Positions 16,094 through 23,583 of a DNA stretch of 44,141 nt are shown here, piece by piece. Below the pieces are notes generated by a model that saw only the letters and a program-made list of their open reading frames with translations, was not told the DNA's origin and made no database searches. How positions within the stretch are numbered: position 1 is the first letter of the stretch; the number at the start of each line of letters is the position of its first letter. The stretch spans positions 1 through 44,141 of the forward strand of contig JBAXSU010000004.1 in NCBI GenBank assembly GCA_037130535.1, written 5' to 3'. This DNA comes from VFMC01 sp037130535. GTDB lineage: Bacteria > Actinomycetota > Acidimicrobiia > Acidimicrobiales > Ilumatobacteraceae. The position numbers and the translations under genes were made by a program.

Positions 16094-16779
16094 ACCAGCC
16101 GTACGACATCGTCGCGTTCGACGCCGACGACACACTGTGGGCGAGCGAGGATGGCTTTCGCGCCAGCGAACTGCGGTTCGTCGAACTGATCGAGCCCTAC
16201 GCCGACCCGGGCATCGACGTGAAGGCGGCGCTCACCGCGGTCGAGCGGCGCAACCTGTCGGCACTCGGCTACGGCGTGAAGGCCTTCGCCATCTCGATGG
16301 TGGAGGCCGCACTGTCGATCACCCAGCACCGGGTGCCCAACACGGTGATCGGCGAGTTGATCGCCATGGCCCGCGCCCAACTGGAAGCACCCGTCGACCT
16401 ACTGCCGCACGTGCCCGAGGTGCTCGAGCGCGTTGGCAGCGCCTACACCCTGGTGCTCATCACCAAGGGCGACCTGGTGCACCAGACGCACAAGATCGAC
16501 ACGAGCGGACTCGCCCACCACTTCCACCACCTCGAGATCGTGCTCGAGAAAGACGTCGACACCTACGCCCGGCTGCTGCGCCGGTGGGAGGTGGCGCCCG
16601 AGCGGTTCTGCATGGTGGGCAACAGCGTGCGCAGCGACATCCTGCCGGTGATGGCTCTCGGCGGGCACGGCGTCCATGTGCCGTACCACCTGCTGTGGGA
16701 CCTCGAACACGTCGACCACGACGAGCACGTCACCGAGCTGGCGTCGCTGGCCGACCTACCGGCCCTGCTGGGCTGCTAG
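16090..16779 (+). CDS. HAD-superfamily hydrolase (phosphatase)
   Basis: A 229-residue HAD phosphatase. Motif I is FDADDTLW near residues 10-17 (nucleophile and acid/base aspartates). Motif II is the threonine of LITKGD, motif III the lysine in VLEKDVDTYARLL, and motif IV FCMVGNSVRSDI, which supplies acidic Mg2+ ligands. The cap (roughly residues 25-100) is helical, as in subfamily I. The substrate is unknown; the coupling to a thiamine-binding-like protein and an HTH protein makes a vitamin or pyrimidine phosphate one possibility, which is inference only. ATG 16090 overlaps the previous stop by 4 bp. Its own stop overlaps the convergent alpha/beta hydrolase by 4 bp. Confidence 0.88.
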   Translation: MNQPYDIVAFDADDTLWASEDGFRASELRFVELIEPYADPGIDVKAALTAVERRNLSALGYGVKAFAISMVEAALSITQHRVPNTVIGELIAMARAQLEAPVDLLPHVPEVLERVGSAYTLVLITKGDLVHQTHKIDTSGLAHHFHHLEIVLEKDVDTYARLLRRWEVAPERFCMVGNSVRSDILPVMALGGHGVHVPYHLLWDLEHVDHDEHVTELASLADLPALLGC

Positions 16780-17738
16780 CCCAGGTTGGGCGCGGCCAGC
16801 ACACCTCGTACCCACTCGACGTAGCGGTCGAGTGCCAGCGCGGCCATGCGGTTCGGCAGCGAGTCGAAGCCGTGCATGCCCTCGGGGTACACGTCGAGCG
16901 TGGTGTCGTTGCCTGCCATCCACCACCGGGTGGCCAGGAACATCGTGTCGTCGACGAGCGCGTCGCGCGTTCCCACGCTGAACTGAGCCGGTGGCAGATC
17001 GTGCAGCGAGGCGTGCAGCGGCGAGATGGCGGGGTCGCGCCGCTCGTCGCGTGTGCGGCCCGGCGCGTAGCCCTCGGCCAGCCACTCGGAATGCGGGGCG
17101 GACAGCACCAGCGACTCGGCGCCCCAGTTGCGCATCGACGGGGTGAGCCCGAGGTCGTACCAGCCGTAGCAGAGGTGGGCGCCGGCGAACGGCGTGAGGC
17201 CGTGCCGGTCGCGCAGACGCAGCAGAGTGGTGACCACAAGGTTGGCGCCGGCCGACTCACCACCGATGAACAGAGGGCCGCCACCCAGGTCGTCGGCATG
17301 GTCGAGGAACCACAGTGCGGCGGCCTCGCAGTCGTCGGCCCCGGCCGGGAAGGGCTGCTCGGGCGCCAGGCGGTAGTCGACGCTGACGACGGTGAGGTTC
17401 ATGCGGTCGACGATCACCCGCAGGAAGTCGTCGTACTCGCGCGGCGAGCCGTAGGTGAAGCCGCCGCCGTGGATGTGCAGGAACACCCCATCAGGCTGTG
17501 CGGCGCGGATGATGCGCAGCGGGACGTCGCCTGCAGGGCCGGCGACGGTGGGGGTCTCGGCACGCGGGTCGGGCACCGGCAGCGGAAACGCGCTGCGCCC
17601 CGACTCGCGGGCGGCGCGCACCTTGGCGGGCGGGACTTCCTCCATCCGCACGTTCGCCATTGCCGCTGCCATCTGGTCGTTGGCGGCACGGGTCTCGGCA
17701 AGGGTGTCGTCGTCGACGGTGACGAACGTGAGACGCAT
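16776..17738 (-). CDS. Alpha/beta hydrolase of the hormone-sensitive-lipase family
   Basis: A 320-residue esterase of the HSL (bacterial family IV) group. The oxyanion-hole motif HGGG is at about 90-93, the nucleophile elbow GESAG at 160-164 (Ser 162), the acid probably Asp 259 in VGTRDALVDD, and the base His 289 in GMHGFD. The N-terminal 70 residues form the expected cap. It should hydrolyse short-chain esters; the substrate is unknown. It starts 13 nt after coaA on the same strand, so it is probably co-transcribed with it. The two C-terminal codons overlap the convergent HAD gene. Confidence 0.9.
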   Translation of the reverse strand: MRLTFVTVDDDTLAETRAANDQMAAAMANVRMEEVPPAKVRAARESGRSAFPLPVPDPRAETPTVAGPAGDVPLRIIRAAQPDGVFLHIHGGGFTYGSPREYDDFLRVIVDRMNLTVVSVDYRLAPEQPFPAGADDCEAAALWFLDHADDLGGGPLFIGGESAGANLVVTTLLRLRDRHGLTPFAGAHLCYGWYDLGLTPSMRNWGAESLVLSAPHSEWLAEGYAPGRTRDERRDPAISPLHASLHDLPPAQFSVGTRDALVDDTMFLATRWWMAGNDTTLDVYPEGMHGFDSLPNRMAALALDRYVEWVRGVLAAPNLG

Positions 17739-17751
17739 CGCGATGGCCGGG

Positions 17752-18690
17752 TCAGAGTCGCCGTAGCGACACGTCGGTGACGCGGTGGTCGATGCCCTTG
17801 CGCAGCAGCAGGCTGGCCCGCGACCGGGTGGGCTCGATGTTCTCGCTGAGGTTCTTGCCGTTGATCTCGCGCCAGATGCCGCGCGCTGTCTCGACGGCTT
17901 CGTCGCGCGAGAGGTGGGCGAAGTTGCGGAAGAAGCTGTCGGGATCTTGGAACACGGTCTCGCAGAGTTTCAGAAACCGCTCGACGTACCAGTGCTCGAT
18001 GTCGCCCTCGTCGGCGTCGATGTAGATGCTGAAGTCGAAGTAGTCGCTGACGAACTCGTTCGTCTCGCCCTTGGTGGGGGCACCCACCTGCAAGACGTTC
18101 AAGCCCTCGAGGATGAGGATGTCGGGCTGGCGCACCACGATCTCCTCACCGTCGACGATGTCGTACACCACATGGCTGTACACCGGCGCGGTCACCTCGG
18201 CGGCGCCGCTCTTCACCTCGCGCAAGAACTCGATGAGGCGCCGGGTGTCGTAGCTCTCGGGAAAGCCCTTGCGGTTCATGATGCCGCGCTCGGTGAGCAC
18301 CCGGTTGGGGTGCAGGAAACCGTCGGTGGTGACGAGGTCGACCTGCGGGTGGTCGGGCCAGCGAGCGAGCAGGGCCTGCAGGATGCGGGCGAACGTGCTC
18401 TTGCCCACGGCCACGCTGCCGGCGACGCCGATGACGTAGGGCACCTTCGGGGCGAGCGTGCCGAGGAACGCTGCCGACACCTTGTGCAGGTTCTGCGTGG
18501 CGGCCACGTACAGGTTGAGCAGGCGGGTGAGCGGCAGGTAGATGGCCGCCACCTCGTCGAGGTCGATGCGGTCGTTGATGCCCCGCAGTGCAGCGAGTTC
18601 GCTCTCGCGCAGCGTCAGCGGTGTGGCCGCGCGCAGGTCGGCCCATTCGTCACGGTGGAACGTGAGATAGCGGCCAGCCGCATCGGTCAC
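17752..18690 (-). CDS. coaA: Pantothenate kinase (type I, CoaA)
   Basis: A 312-residue CoaA-type pantothenate kinase, catalysing the first, ATP-dependent step of CoA synthesis. It has the P-loop GSVAVGKST at about 91-99, the LVTTDGFLHPN strand with the general-base aspartate, the GFPESYD segment, and the late IFID-type DFSIYIDADEGDIEHWY region that binds pantothenate and CoA. Length matches the E. coli enzyme. GTG 18690 is chosen because it gives the standard N-terminus (RYLTFHRDEWADL) and has TAGGGT 8 nt upstream; the long upstream frame is antisense to the methyltransferase. The divergent methyltransferase start is only 24 bp away. Confidence 0.93.
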   Translation of the reverse strand: MTDAAGRYLTFHRDEWADLRAATPLTLRESELAALRGINDRIDLDEVAAIYLPLTRLLNLYVAATQNLHKVSAAFLGTLAPKVPYVIGVAGSVAVGKSTFARILQALLARWPDHPQVDLVTTDGFLHPNRVLTERGIMNRKGFPESYDTRRLIEFLREVKSGAAEVTAPVYSHVVYDIVDGEEIVVRQPDILILEGLNVLQVGAPTKGETNEFVSDYFDFSIYIDADEGDIEHWYVERFLKLCETVFQDPDSFFRNFAHLSRDEAVETARGIWREINGKNLSENIEPTRSRASLLLRKGIDHRVTDVSLRRL

Positions 18691-18714
18691 GGTGGCGAAC
18701 CCTACGCTGCCCAC
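18691..18714. promoter_or_regulatory. 24-bp divergent promoter with overlapping -10 hexamers
   Basis: Plus-strand TACGCT (18703-18708) ends 6 nt before the methyltransferase ATG. Minus-strand TAGGGT (18704-18699) ends 8 nt before the coaA GTG. The hexamers overlap by 2 bp, so the two promoters cannot easily be occupied together. Any -35 contacts must lie inside the opposite gene. Confidence 0.5.
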
Positions 18715-20019
18715 ATGGGCGCGCCACAACCAGCGAGGGCCGCATCGGCCGCCACCGCTGCAGCGCGACGCAAGCAGTTGGGCGCCTGGTACACCCCCGA
18801 CGCACTGGTGGAGCACGTGGTCGACCTCGTGCTCGAGGGCGCGGCGACGGGTGACGCACCGCTGCGCGTGCTCGATCCGGCGTGCGGTGATGGGCGGTTC
18901 CTCGCGGCCATCAGCCGCCGCCTCGCCGGACGCGTCGAGCTCGTTGGGTGCGACATCGACCCCACAGCGGTTGCGGCGGCGCAGCGCTCGCTCGGCACCG
19001 CGGCCACCATCATCCACGCCGATGCGCTGTCGTACGAGTGGAACGAGGGCACGTTCGACATCGTGGTGGGCAACCCGCCGTTCCTGAACCAACTGTCGCG
19101 GGCCACCACTCGCGGCGGCCGATCCCGGTACGGAGGAGGGCCGTATGCCGATACGGCCGCAGTGTTCCTGGCGTTGTCGGTGGGCCTGGCCCGACCCGAT
19201 GGCGGGCGGGTGGCGATGATCGTGCCGGTGTCGGTGCTCACCACACGCGACGCCGAATCGATCCGCACCGATCTGCTGGACCGTGCTGCACTGCGCCACC
19301 TGTGGTGGTCGCCCACCGCCATGTTCGATGCCCAGGTGCGCACCGCCACGCTGGTGTTCGAGCGGGGCGCGACGCAGAGCGACGTGCACCGCACCGTCGG
19401 CCCGTCGTTCGCTCCCGTCGCGCCCGCACGCCTGGGGCGCTCGTGGGGCGCGTTGCTGCTCGACGACGACCTCGCCGATACCGGGCCGGAGTCGGCAGGC
19501 GGCGCGGCATCGACCGACGGCCCGGCGACAGTGCTCGGCGACCTGGCCGTGTTCTCGGCCGACTTCCGCGCCCAGTACTACGGCCTCGTCGGAGCGGTGG
19601 GCGACGACGTCGACGGGCCGCCACTCATCACCTCGGGACTCATCGACCCGGGACACTGTCGGTGGGGTGAGCAGCCCGTGCGCTTCGCCAAACAACGCTT
19701 CGCTGCCCCGCGGGTGGCCCTCGACCGCCTGTCGCCAACCATGCAGCGGTGGGCGGTGGCGCGCCTGGTGCCCAAGGTGCTCATCGCCAACCAGACGCGG
19801 GTGATCGAAGCCGTGGTCGACAGGGCCGGAGCCTGGCTACCCGGTGTGCCGGTGATCAGCGCTGTGCCGCGCCCCGGCGTCGACCTCGATGCGATCATGG
19901 CGATCCTGGCGTCGCCAGCCGCAACGACGTGGGTGCGGCAGCACGCCGCGGGCAGTGGGCTGTCGGCCGACACGGTACGCGTGAGCCCCGCCCTGCTGGC
20001 CTCGATCCCCCGGCGCTGA
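18715..20019 (+). CDS. N6-adenine DNA methyltransferase (class I, NPPF), orphan
   Basis: A 434-residue SAM-dependent DNA methyltransferase. GAWYTPDALVEHVVDLVL (about 23-40) is the motif X region, LDPACGDGRFL (53-63) motif I for SAM, and NPPF (120-123) motif IV, characteristic of N6-adenine methylation in the TaqI/Eco57I-like gamma arrangement. The C-terminal half should hold the target-recognition domain. No nuclease motif such as PD-ExK is seen in this chain or in neighbouring genes, so it appears to be a solitary methyltransferase rather than part of a restriction system. The recognition sequence is unknown. ATG 18715 has TACGCT 6 nt upstream. Confidence 0.87.
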   Translation: MGAPQPARAASAATAAARRKQLGAWYTPDALVEHVVDLVLEGAATGDAPLRVLDPACGDGRFLAAISRRLAGRVELVGCDIDPTAVAAAQRSLGTAATIIHADALSYEWNEGTFDIVVGNPPFLNQLSRATTRGGRSRYGGGPYADTAAVFLALSVGLARPDGGRVAMIVPVSVLTTRDAESIRTDLLDRAALRHLWWSPTAMFDAQVRTATLVFERGATQSDVHRTVGPSFAPVAPARLGRSWGALLLDDDLADTGPESAGGAASTDGPATVLGDLAVFSADFRAQYYGLVGAVGDDVDGPPLITSGLIDPGHCRWGEQPVRFAKQRFAAPRVALDRLSPTMQRWAVARLVPKVLIANQTRVIEAVVDRAGAWLPGVPVISAVPRPGVDLDAIMAILASPAATTWVRQHAAGSGLSADTVRVSPALLASIPRR

Positions 20020-20029
20020 CCGCCAGACG

Positions 20030-20080
20030 GAGTATGCGGGCTGGAGGTGATCACCCCGAGCACGAGGAGCCCGCATACTC
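20030..20080. terminator. Intergenic hairpin between convergent genes, with a nested palindrome in its loop
   Basis: Perfect 13-bp arms at 20030-20042 (GAGTATGCGGGCT) and 20068-20080 (AGCCCGCATACTC) enclose a 25-nt loop. The loop contains a 10-bp palindrome GGTGATCACC. It lies between the ends of the methyltransferase and methionine aminopeptidase genes. No T-run flanks it, so bidirectional termination is likely but unproven. Confidence 0.65.
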
Positions 20081-20114
20081 GCCGAATGGGCAGGTGGGAC
20101 TCGGCGGTGAACCG

Positions 20115-21098
20115 TCAGCGGCGCCAGGGGGCGCTGGGCGACGCCGCGCCCGGCGCGGTGAGCACGTCGACCCCGTCGTCGGTGACCAGGCAGGTGTGCT
20201 CGAACTGGGCCGAGCGCTTGCCGTCGGCCGTGACCGCAGTCCAGCCGTCGTCGAACGCCATCTTGTGCTGCCAGGTGCCGAGGTTGATCATCGGCTCGAT
20301 GGTGAAGGTCATACCCGGCCGCATGATCATGCTGGCCCGCTGGTCGTAGTAGTGCAGCACCTGGATGTCGGTGTGGAACTGCTCGCCGATGCCGTGGCCG
20401 ATGAACGCCCGCACCACGCCGTAGCGGTGCGGCTTGGCTGCCGCCTCGATGGCCTTGCCGATGTCGCTCAGCGGCCGACCGGGAACCACAGCTTCGATAC
20501 CGCGCCACATGGCCTCCTCGGCCACCCGCACCAGGTTCCGGCTGTCGTCGTCGACCTCGCCGACGAAGAACGTGGCGTTGGTGTCGCCATGCACACCCCC
20601 GACGTAGCAGGTGACGTCGAGGTTGACGATGTCGCCGTCGCGCAGTTGCCGCGAGTCGGGGATGCCATGGCAGATGACCTCGTTCACGCTGGTGCACACG
20701 CTCTTCGGATACCCGCTGTAGTTCAGCGGGCTGGGATACGAGTTGCGGTCGATGCACAACTGGTGCACGTAGGCGTCGATGGCGTCGGTGGTGATGCCGG
20801 GCCGCACCATCTCGCCCGCCAGGCGCAGCACCTCGGCTGCCGCTGCGCCTGCATGACGCATGCGTTCGATGATCTCGGGGCTCTTCACCCGGGGCTCCGA
20901 CCAGCGGCGCACCTCGCCGGTATCGGCGTAGGGCGGCCGGGCAATGGATGCCGGCACTGCGCGCATCGGGCTGATCTCGCCCGCCAACACCCGTCCCTCG
21001 AGCGGACGGTGGCAGCGCTTGTATTTCCGGCCGCTACCGCACCAGCACGCGTCGTTCGCCTGCGGAAGGAGGTCGGGAGGAGTTGCAGTCTGGCGCAC
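20115..21098 (-). CDS. map: Methionine aminopeptidase type I with N-terminal SEC-C zinc motif
   Basis: A 327-residue enzyme that removes the initiator methionine from new proteins. Residues about 17-30 (DACWCGSGRKYKRCH) form a SEC-C zinc-binding motif with Cys 18, Cys 20, Cys 29 and His 30, as in the MetAP1c subgroup. The catalytic domain shows the metal ligands in NLDVTCYVGGVHGDTNATF (two Asp), HGIGEQFH (His), TIEPMI (Glu) and the final FEHTCLVT (Glu). GTG 21098 is supported by TAGCCT exactly 6 nt upstream, part of which is the flippase stop codon. It lies 9 bp past the flippase gene, so it may be both the end of that operon and separately transcribed. Confidence 0.95.
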   Translation of the reverse strand: MRQTATPPDLLPQANDACWCGSGRKYKRCHRPLEGRVLAGEISPMRAVPASIARPPYADTGEVRRWSEPRVKSPEIIERMRHAGAAAAEVLRLAGEMVRPGITTDAIDAYVHQLCIDRNSYPSPLNYSGYPKSVCTSVNEVICHGIPDSRQLRDGDIVNLDVTCYVGGVHGDTNATFFVGEVDDDSRNLVRVAEEAMWRGIEAVVPGRPLSDIGKAIEAAAKPHRYGVVRAFIGHGIGEQFHTDIQVLHYYDQRASMIMRPGMTFTIEPMINLGTWQHKMAFDDGWTAVTADGKRSAQFEHTCLVTDDGVDVLTAPGAASPSAPWRR

Positions 21099-21104
21099 AC
21101 CCCC

Positions 21105-21110
21105 AGGCTA
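21105..21110 (-). promoter_or_regulatory. Candidate -10 hexamer TAGCCT of a leaderless promoter for map
   Basis: On the minus strand TAGCCT ends 6 nt before the GTG of the methionine aminopeptidase gene. Its first three bases are the TAG stop codon of the upstream flippase. Confidence 0.5.
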
Positions 21111-22502
21111 ATTCGATGCCGGAGCGTTCGGCGCCCGGCGTGCAGCAAGGGCATTGCGCACCAGGGCGCTGTCGATGCGCCGGGTGCGCCAGGCCACCCC
21201 GGCCAGCACCACCGCGGCCAGGGTCTCGCCGGCGAGCCAGGCCCAGCCGAACCCCATCATGCCCATCCGTCCGACGAACAAGAGCGCGAAGCCGATCATG
21301 GCGACGTATTCGGCGATCGACACCACCACCGCCAGCGCGATGCGCTGCCGGCCACGGGCCCACGCCGCCGCCATCACCACCGCGCAATGCGGCACCGCCG
21401 CCAGGCTCATCAGTTGCAGCAAGCCCACCGCGTCGTTCTGGTAGGCGCTTCCCACCATGCCCAGTACCGGTCGGGCGAGTACGAGCGCCACCAGCGCTGC
21501 CACCCCCACCAGCGCAGTGGATGCCAGCGTGGCCCGCAGCGTGATGTCGTCGAGTTGCTCGGGCTGGTGCTCGGCGCGCGACAGCACCACCAGCGACACA
21601 TAGCGCGGCGCGAGGAACAGCACGTACGCCATCGACCAGGCGAGGAAGTACGAGGCGTTCGCTTCCGCACCGAAGCGTTCGGTGATGAGCAGCGGCAGGG
21701 TGCCCGCCACGACGATGCCAGCGATGTTGGCGCCGTTGCCCACCAGCACGGTGCGCGTCAACCGGCCGCGCGACGGCAGCGACACCGGCCGCGTGTCGGC
21801 CGTGGGGCGAACTGCGCGGCGCACGACGCCGAGGTTCACGATGGCAACGAACAGCAGGGCCGGCAGGGTCCATGACAGCAGCACGGCGTAGCGCGGGGCC
21901 ACCTCCACCAGCACCAGCAGCAGCACCAACTTCAACACCGAGAAGACGACGTTCTCGATGGGCACCCAGTTGCTGCGCCGCAGACCGATGAGGACGCAGT
22001 CCTGCAGGGCGAAGGTCGACCAGGCCATCACGGCCAGCAGGAACAGCGCGGTCCACGCCAGTTCGTCGACGAGATAGGTGAGCGAGGGTGTCCATGTGCG
22101 GACACCCACCAGGAACACCGCTGCCACCAGCAGGCTCAGCCCCACCGCCACGCCGTAACTGGTGCGCACGAACGCTGCCGCCCGATTACCAGCTGCGGGC
22201 AGGTAGCGGGGCACCGCGTGCACGAGGTCGAGGCTCCCGAGATTGGAGGCGAGCATCACCGTGTTGATCACCGCCGCGTCGAGGCCGAGTTGCGCGGGCG
22301 ACAGACTGCGAGCCGCGACCAGCCAATACAGCAAGCCGATTGCCGAACTGGCGAAGCTGCTACCGATGAGGACGGCCGACGCGCCGCCGATGCTCTGTCC
22401 GGCACCGGAGGCGGCACCAGCAGCGCGGTTGTCGCGCCGCAACACAACGCGGCGCGACACGTTCGACGGCCCGGAAGGCAGCGGCGCCGGCGGCGCATCC
22501 AC
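21108..22502 (-). CDS. Wzx/MATE-like polysaccharide flippase
   Basis: A 464-residue membrane protein with about 12-14 hydrophobic helices and the layout of the MOP (MATE/Wzx/MurJ) flippases, which move lipid-linked oligosaccharides or other lipids across the membrane. After a Pro/Arg-rich cytoplasmic N-terminus comes IGGASAVLIGSSFASSAIGL, then helices such as VVAGTLPLLITERFG and a helix with YVLFLAPRYVSLVVLSR. Placement at the end of a glycosyltransferase cluster supports glycan-intermediate export. GTG 22502 is chosen because it lies 2 nt after the stop of the upstream kinase; earlier in-frame codons would overlap that gene heavily. Substrate is inferred from context. Confidence 0.82.
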   Translation of the reverse strand: MDAPPAPLPSGPSNVSRRVVLRRDNRAAGAASGAGQSIGGASAVLIGSSFASSAIGLLYWLVAARSLSPAQLGLDAAVINTVMLASNLGSLDLVHAVPRYLPAAGNRAAAFVRTSYGVAVGLSLLVAAVFLVGVRTWTPSLTYLVDELAWTALFLLAVMAWSTFALQDCVLIGLRRSNWVPIENVVFSVLKLVLLLVLVEVAPRYAVLLSWTLPALLFVAIVNLGVVRRAVRPTADTRPVSLPSRGRLTRTVLVGNGANIAGIVVAGTLPLLITERFGAEANASYFLAWSMAYVLFLAPRYVSLVVLSRAEHQPEQLDDITLRATLASTALVGVAALVALVLARPVLGMVGSAYQNDAVGLLQLMSLAAVPHCAVVMAAAWARGRQRIALAVVVSIAEYVAMIGFALLFVGRMGMMGFGWAWLAGETLAAVVLAGVAWRTRRIDSALVRNALAARRAPNAPASN

Positions 22503-22504
22503 GC

Positions 22505-23581
22505 TCAACGCACGCCACCCTGCGACCAGTGCCGCGCCCCGTGGCGCCACGTCGCGTCGCCGTCGGCCACTACGTCGAGCAATGGTGACACCACCTTGCT
22601 GATCCACGCCCGGCCGGGCGCGAAACGCTCAGCGCGCGACGCCCCCGAACCCACATGGGCGAGCCAGGCCAGCACCGTGCACAGCGAGGCGGGGAGGTCG
22701 GGGTTGGCCACCAGCGGGCCGAACGGCTCGAGCCGGTGCGACACGGCGAGGCCGGGCGCGCCGAGACCGTCGAGCACGGCAGCGACCGGACCGCGCGGGT
22801 GCACGGCCAGCAGGTAGTGGGCGAGGTCGATCTCGGGCAGCCCGCGCAGCGAGCCGTTCTCCCAGTCGATCAGTCCGGCGGCCATCCACGTGCCGTCGGG
22901 GGTGATGTCGCCCATCACGTTGCCCGGCCAGCAGTCGCCGTGGGTGAGCGCCAGCTGCACCTCGCGCCCGACCAACGAGTCGTGCAGCACAGCACGGAGA
23001 TCGCCCAGGGCGGCACTGCGCCACGACGGCAGCCCGGCGGCGAGCAGGGCGTGCAGATGGGGATCGACGAGCTCCTCGATGTCGGCGTCGGTGAGTACCG
23101 TGGTGCTGGCCGAGCGATCGTGCACCGCGCTCACGAGCGACAGTGCCGACGCAGTGGCCGTGGTGTCGGCGTACACCGGCAGCACCCTGCCGGCGACGGC
23201 CGACTCGATGACGTACCGGCACCCCACGCCCACCTCGGCGATGCCCGTGTCGAGCAGGCGTGGCACCCGACCACCGAGGTCGAGTTCGGCGAGCGCAGCC
23301 AGCATCGCCCCGTGCCGTTCGAGGCCGCCGTTGGCGGTGGGCGACAGGGCGATCTTCACGATCACCGGCTCGTCGTCCATCACAGCGCGCACCACCGCGA
23401 CGTCGTTCCCGGTGGGCACCATCCTGGCATCCACCAGCGACAGGTCGCCCTTGCGCTCGGCGTCGAACGCAGCGAGCACCCGGAGTGCCGACCGATCGCG
23501 CCGGCGATGCCGCACGGCGTCGCGACGGTCGATGAGGAAGCGACCAAGTGGTGCCTCGGCGATGGCCACCGACATGCTCAT
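22505..23581 (-). CDS. Aminoglycoside-phosphotransferase-like kinase (APH/choline-kinase fold)
   Basis: A 358-residue kinase-like protein. The catalytic loop is LTHGDCWPGNVMGD (HGDxxxxN pattern), and the Mg2+-binding aspartate is in GLIDWENGSLRGLPEIDLAHYL. A lysine in EPVIVKIALSP near residue 72 matches the ATP-binding lysine. APH-fold proteins phosphorylate antibiotics, choline, sugars or other small alcohols; inside a glycan cluster, phosphorylation of a sugar or glycan substituent is more likely than drug resistance, but that is inference. ATG 23581 has AAGGA 9 nt upstream. An in-frame GTG at 23587 would give the classic 4-bp overlap with the previous gene but leaves the ribosome site too close. 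Confidence 0.8.
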   Translation of the reverse strand: MSMSVAIAEAPLGRFLIDRRDAVRHRRRDRSALRVLAAFDAERKGDLSLVDARMVPTGNDVAVVRAVMDDEPVIVKIALSPTANGGLERHGAMLAALAELDLGGRVPRLLDTGIAEVGVGCRYVIESAVAGRVLPVYADTTATASALSLVSAVHDRSASTTVLTDADIEELVDPHLHALLAAGLPSWRSAALGDLRAVLHDSLVGREVQLALTHGDCWPGNVMGDITPDGTWMAAGLIDWENGSLRGLPEIDLAHYLLAVHPRGPVAAVLDGLGAPGLAVSHRLEPFGPLVANPDLPASLCTVLAWLAHVGSGASRAERFAPGRAWISKVVSPLLDVVADGDATWRHGARHWSQGGVR

Positions 23582-23583
23582 CG

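Noticed and set aside
17785..18714. Upstream extension of the DNA methyltransferase frame
   Set aside because: The first 310 codons are antisense to coaA. The leaderless hexamer and the GAWYTP motif fix the start at 18715.
18715..20019. Type IIG restriction-modification fusion
   Set aside because: At 434 residues it is too short for a type IIG enzyme and shows no PD-ExK nuclease segment.
22505..23581. Aminoglycoside resistance gene
   Set aside because: The APH fold is shared by many small-molecule kinases, and the gene sits inside a tight glycan operon with no mobile-element signs.
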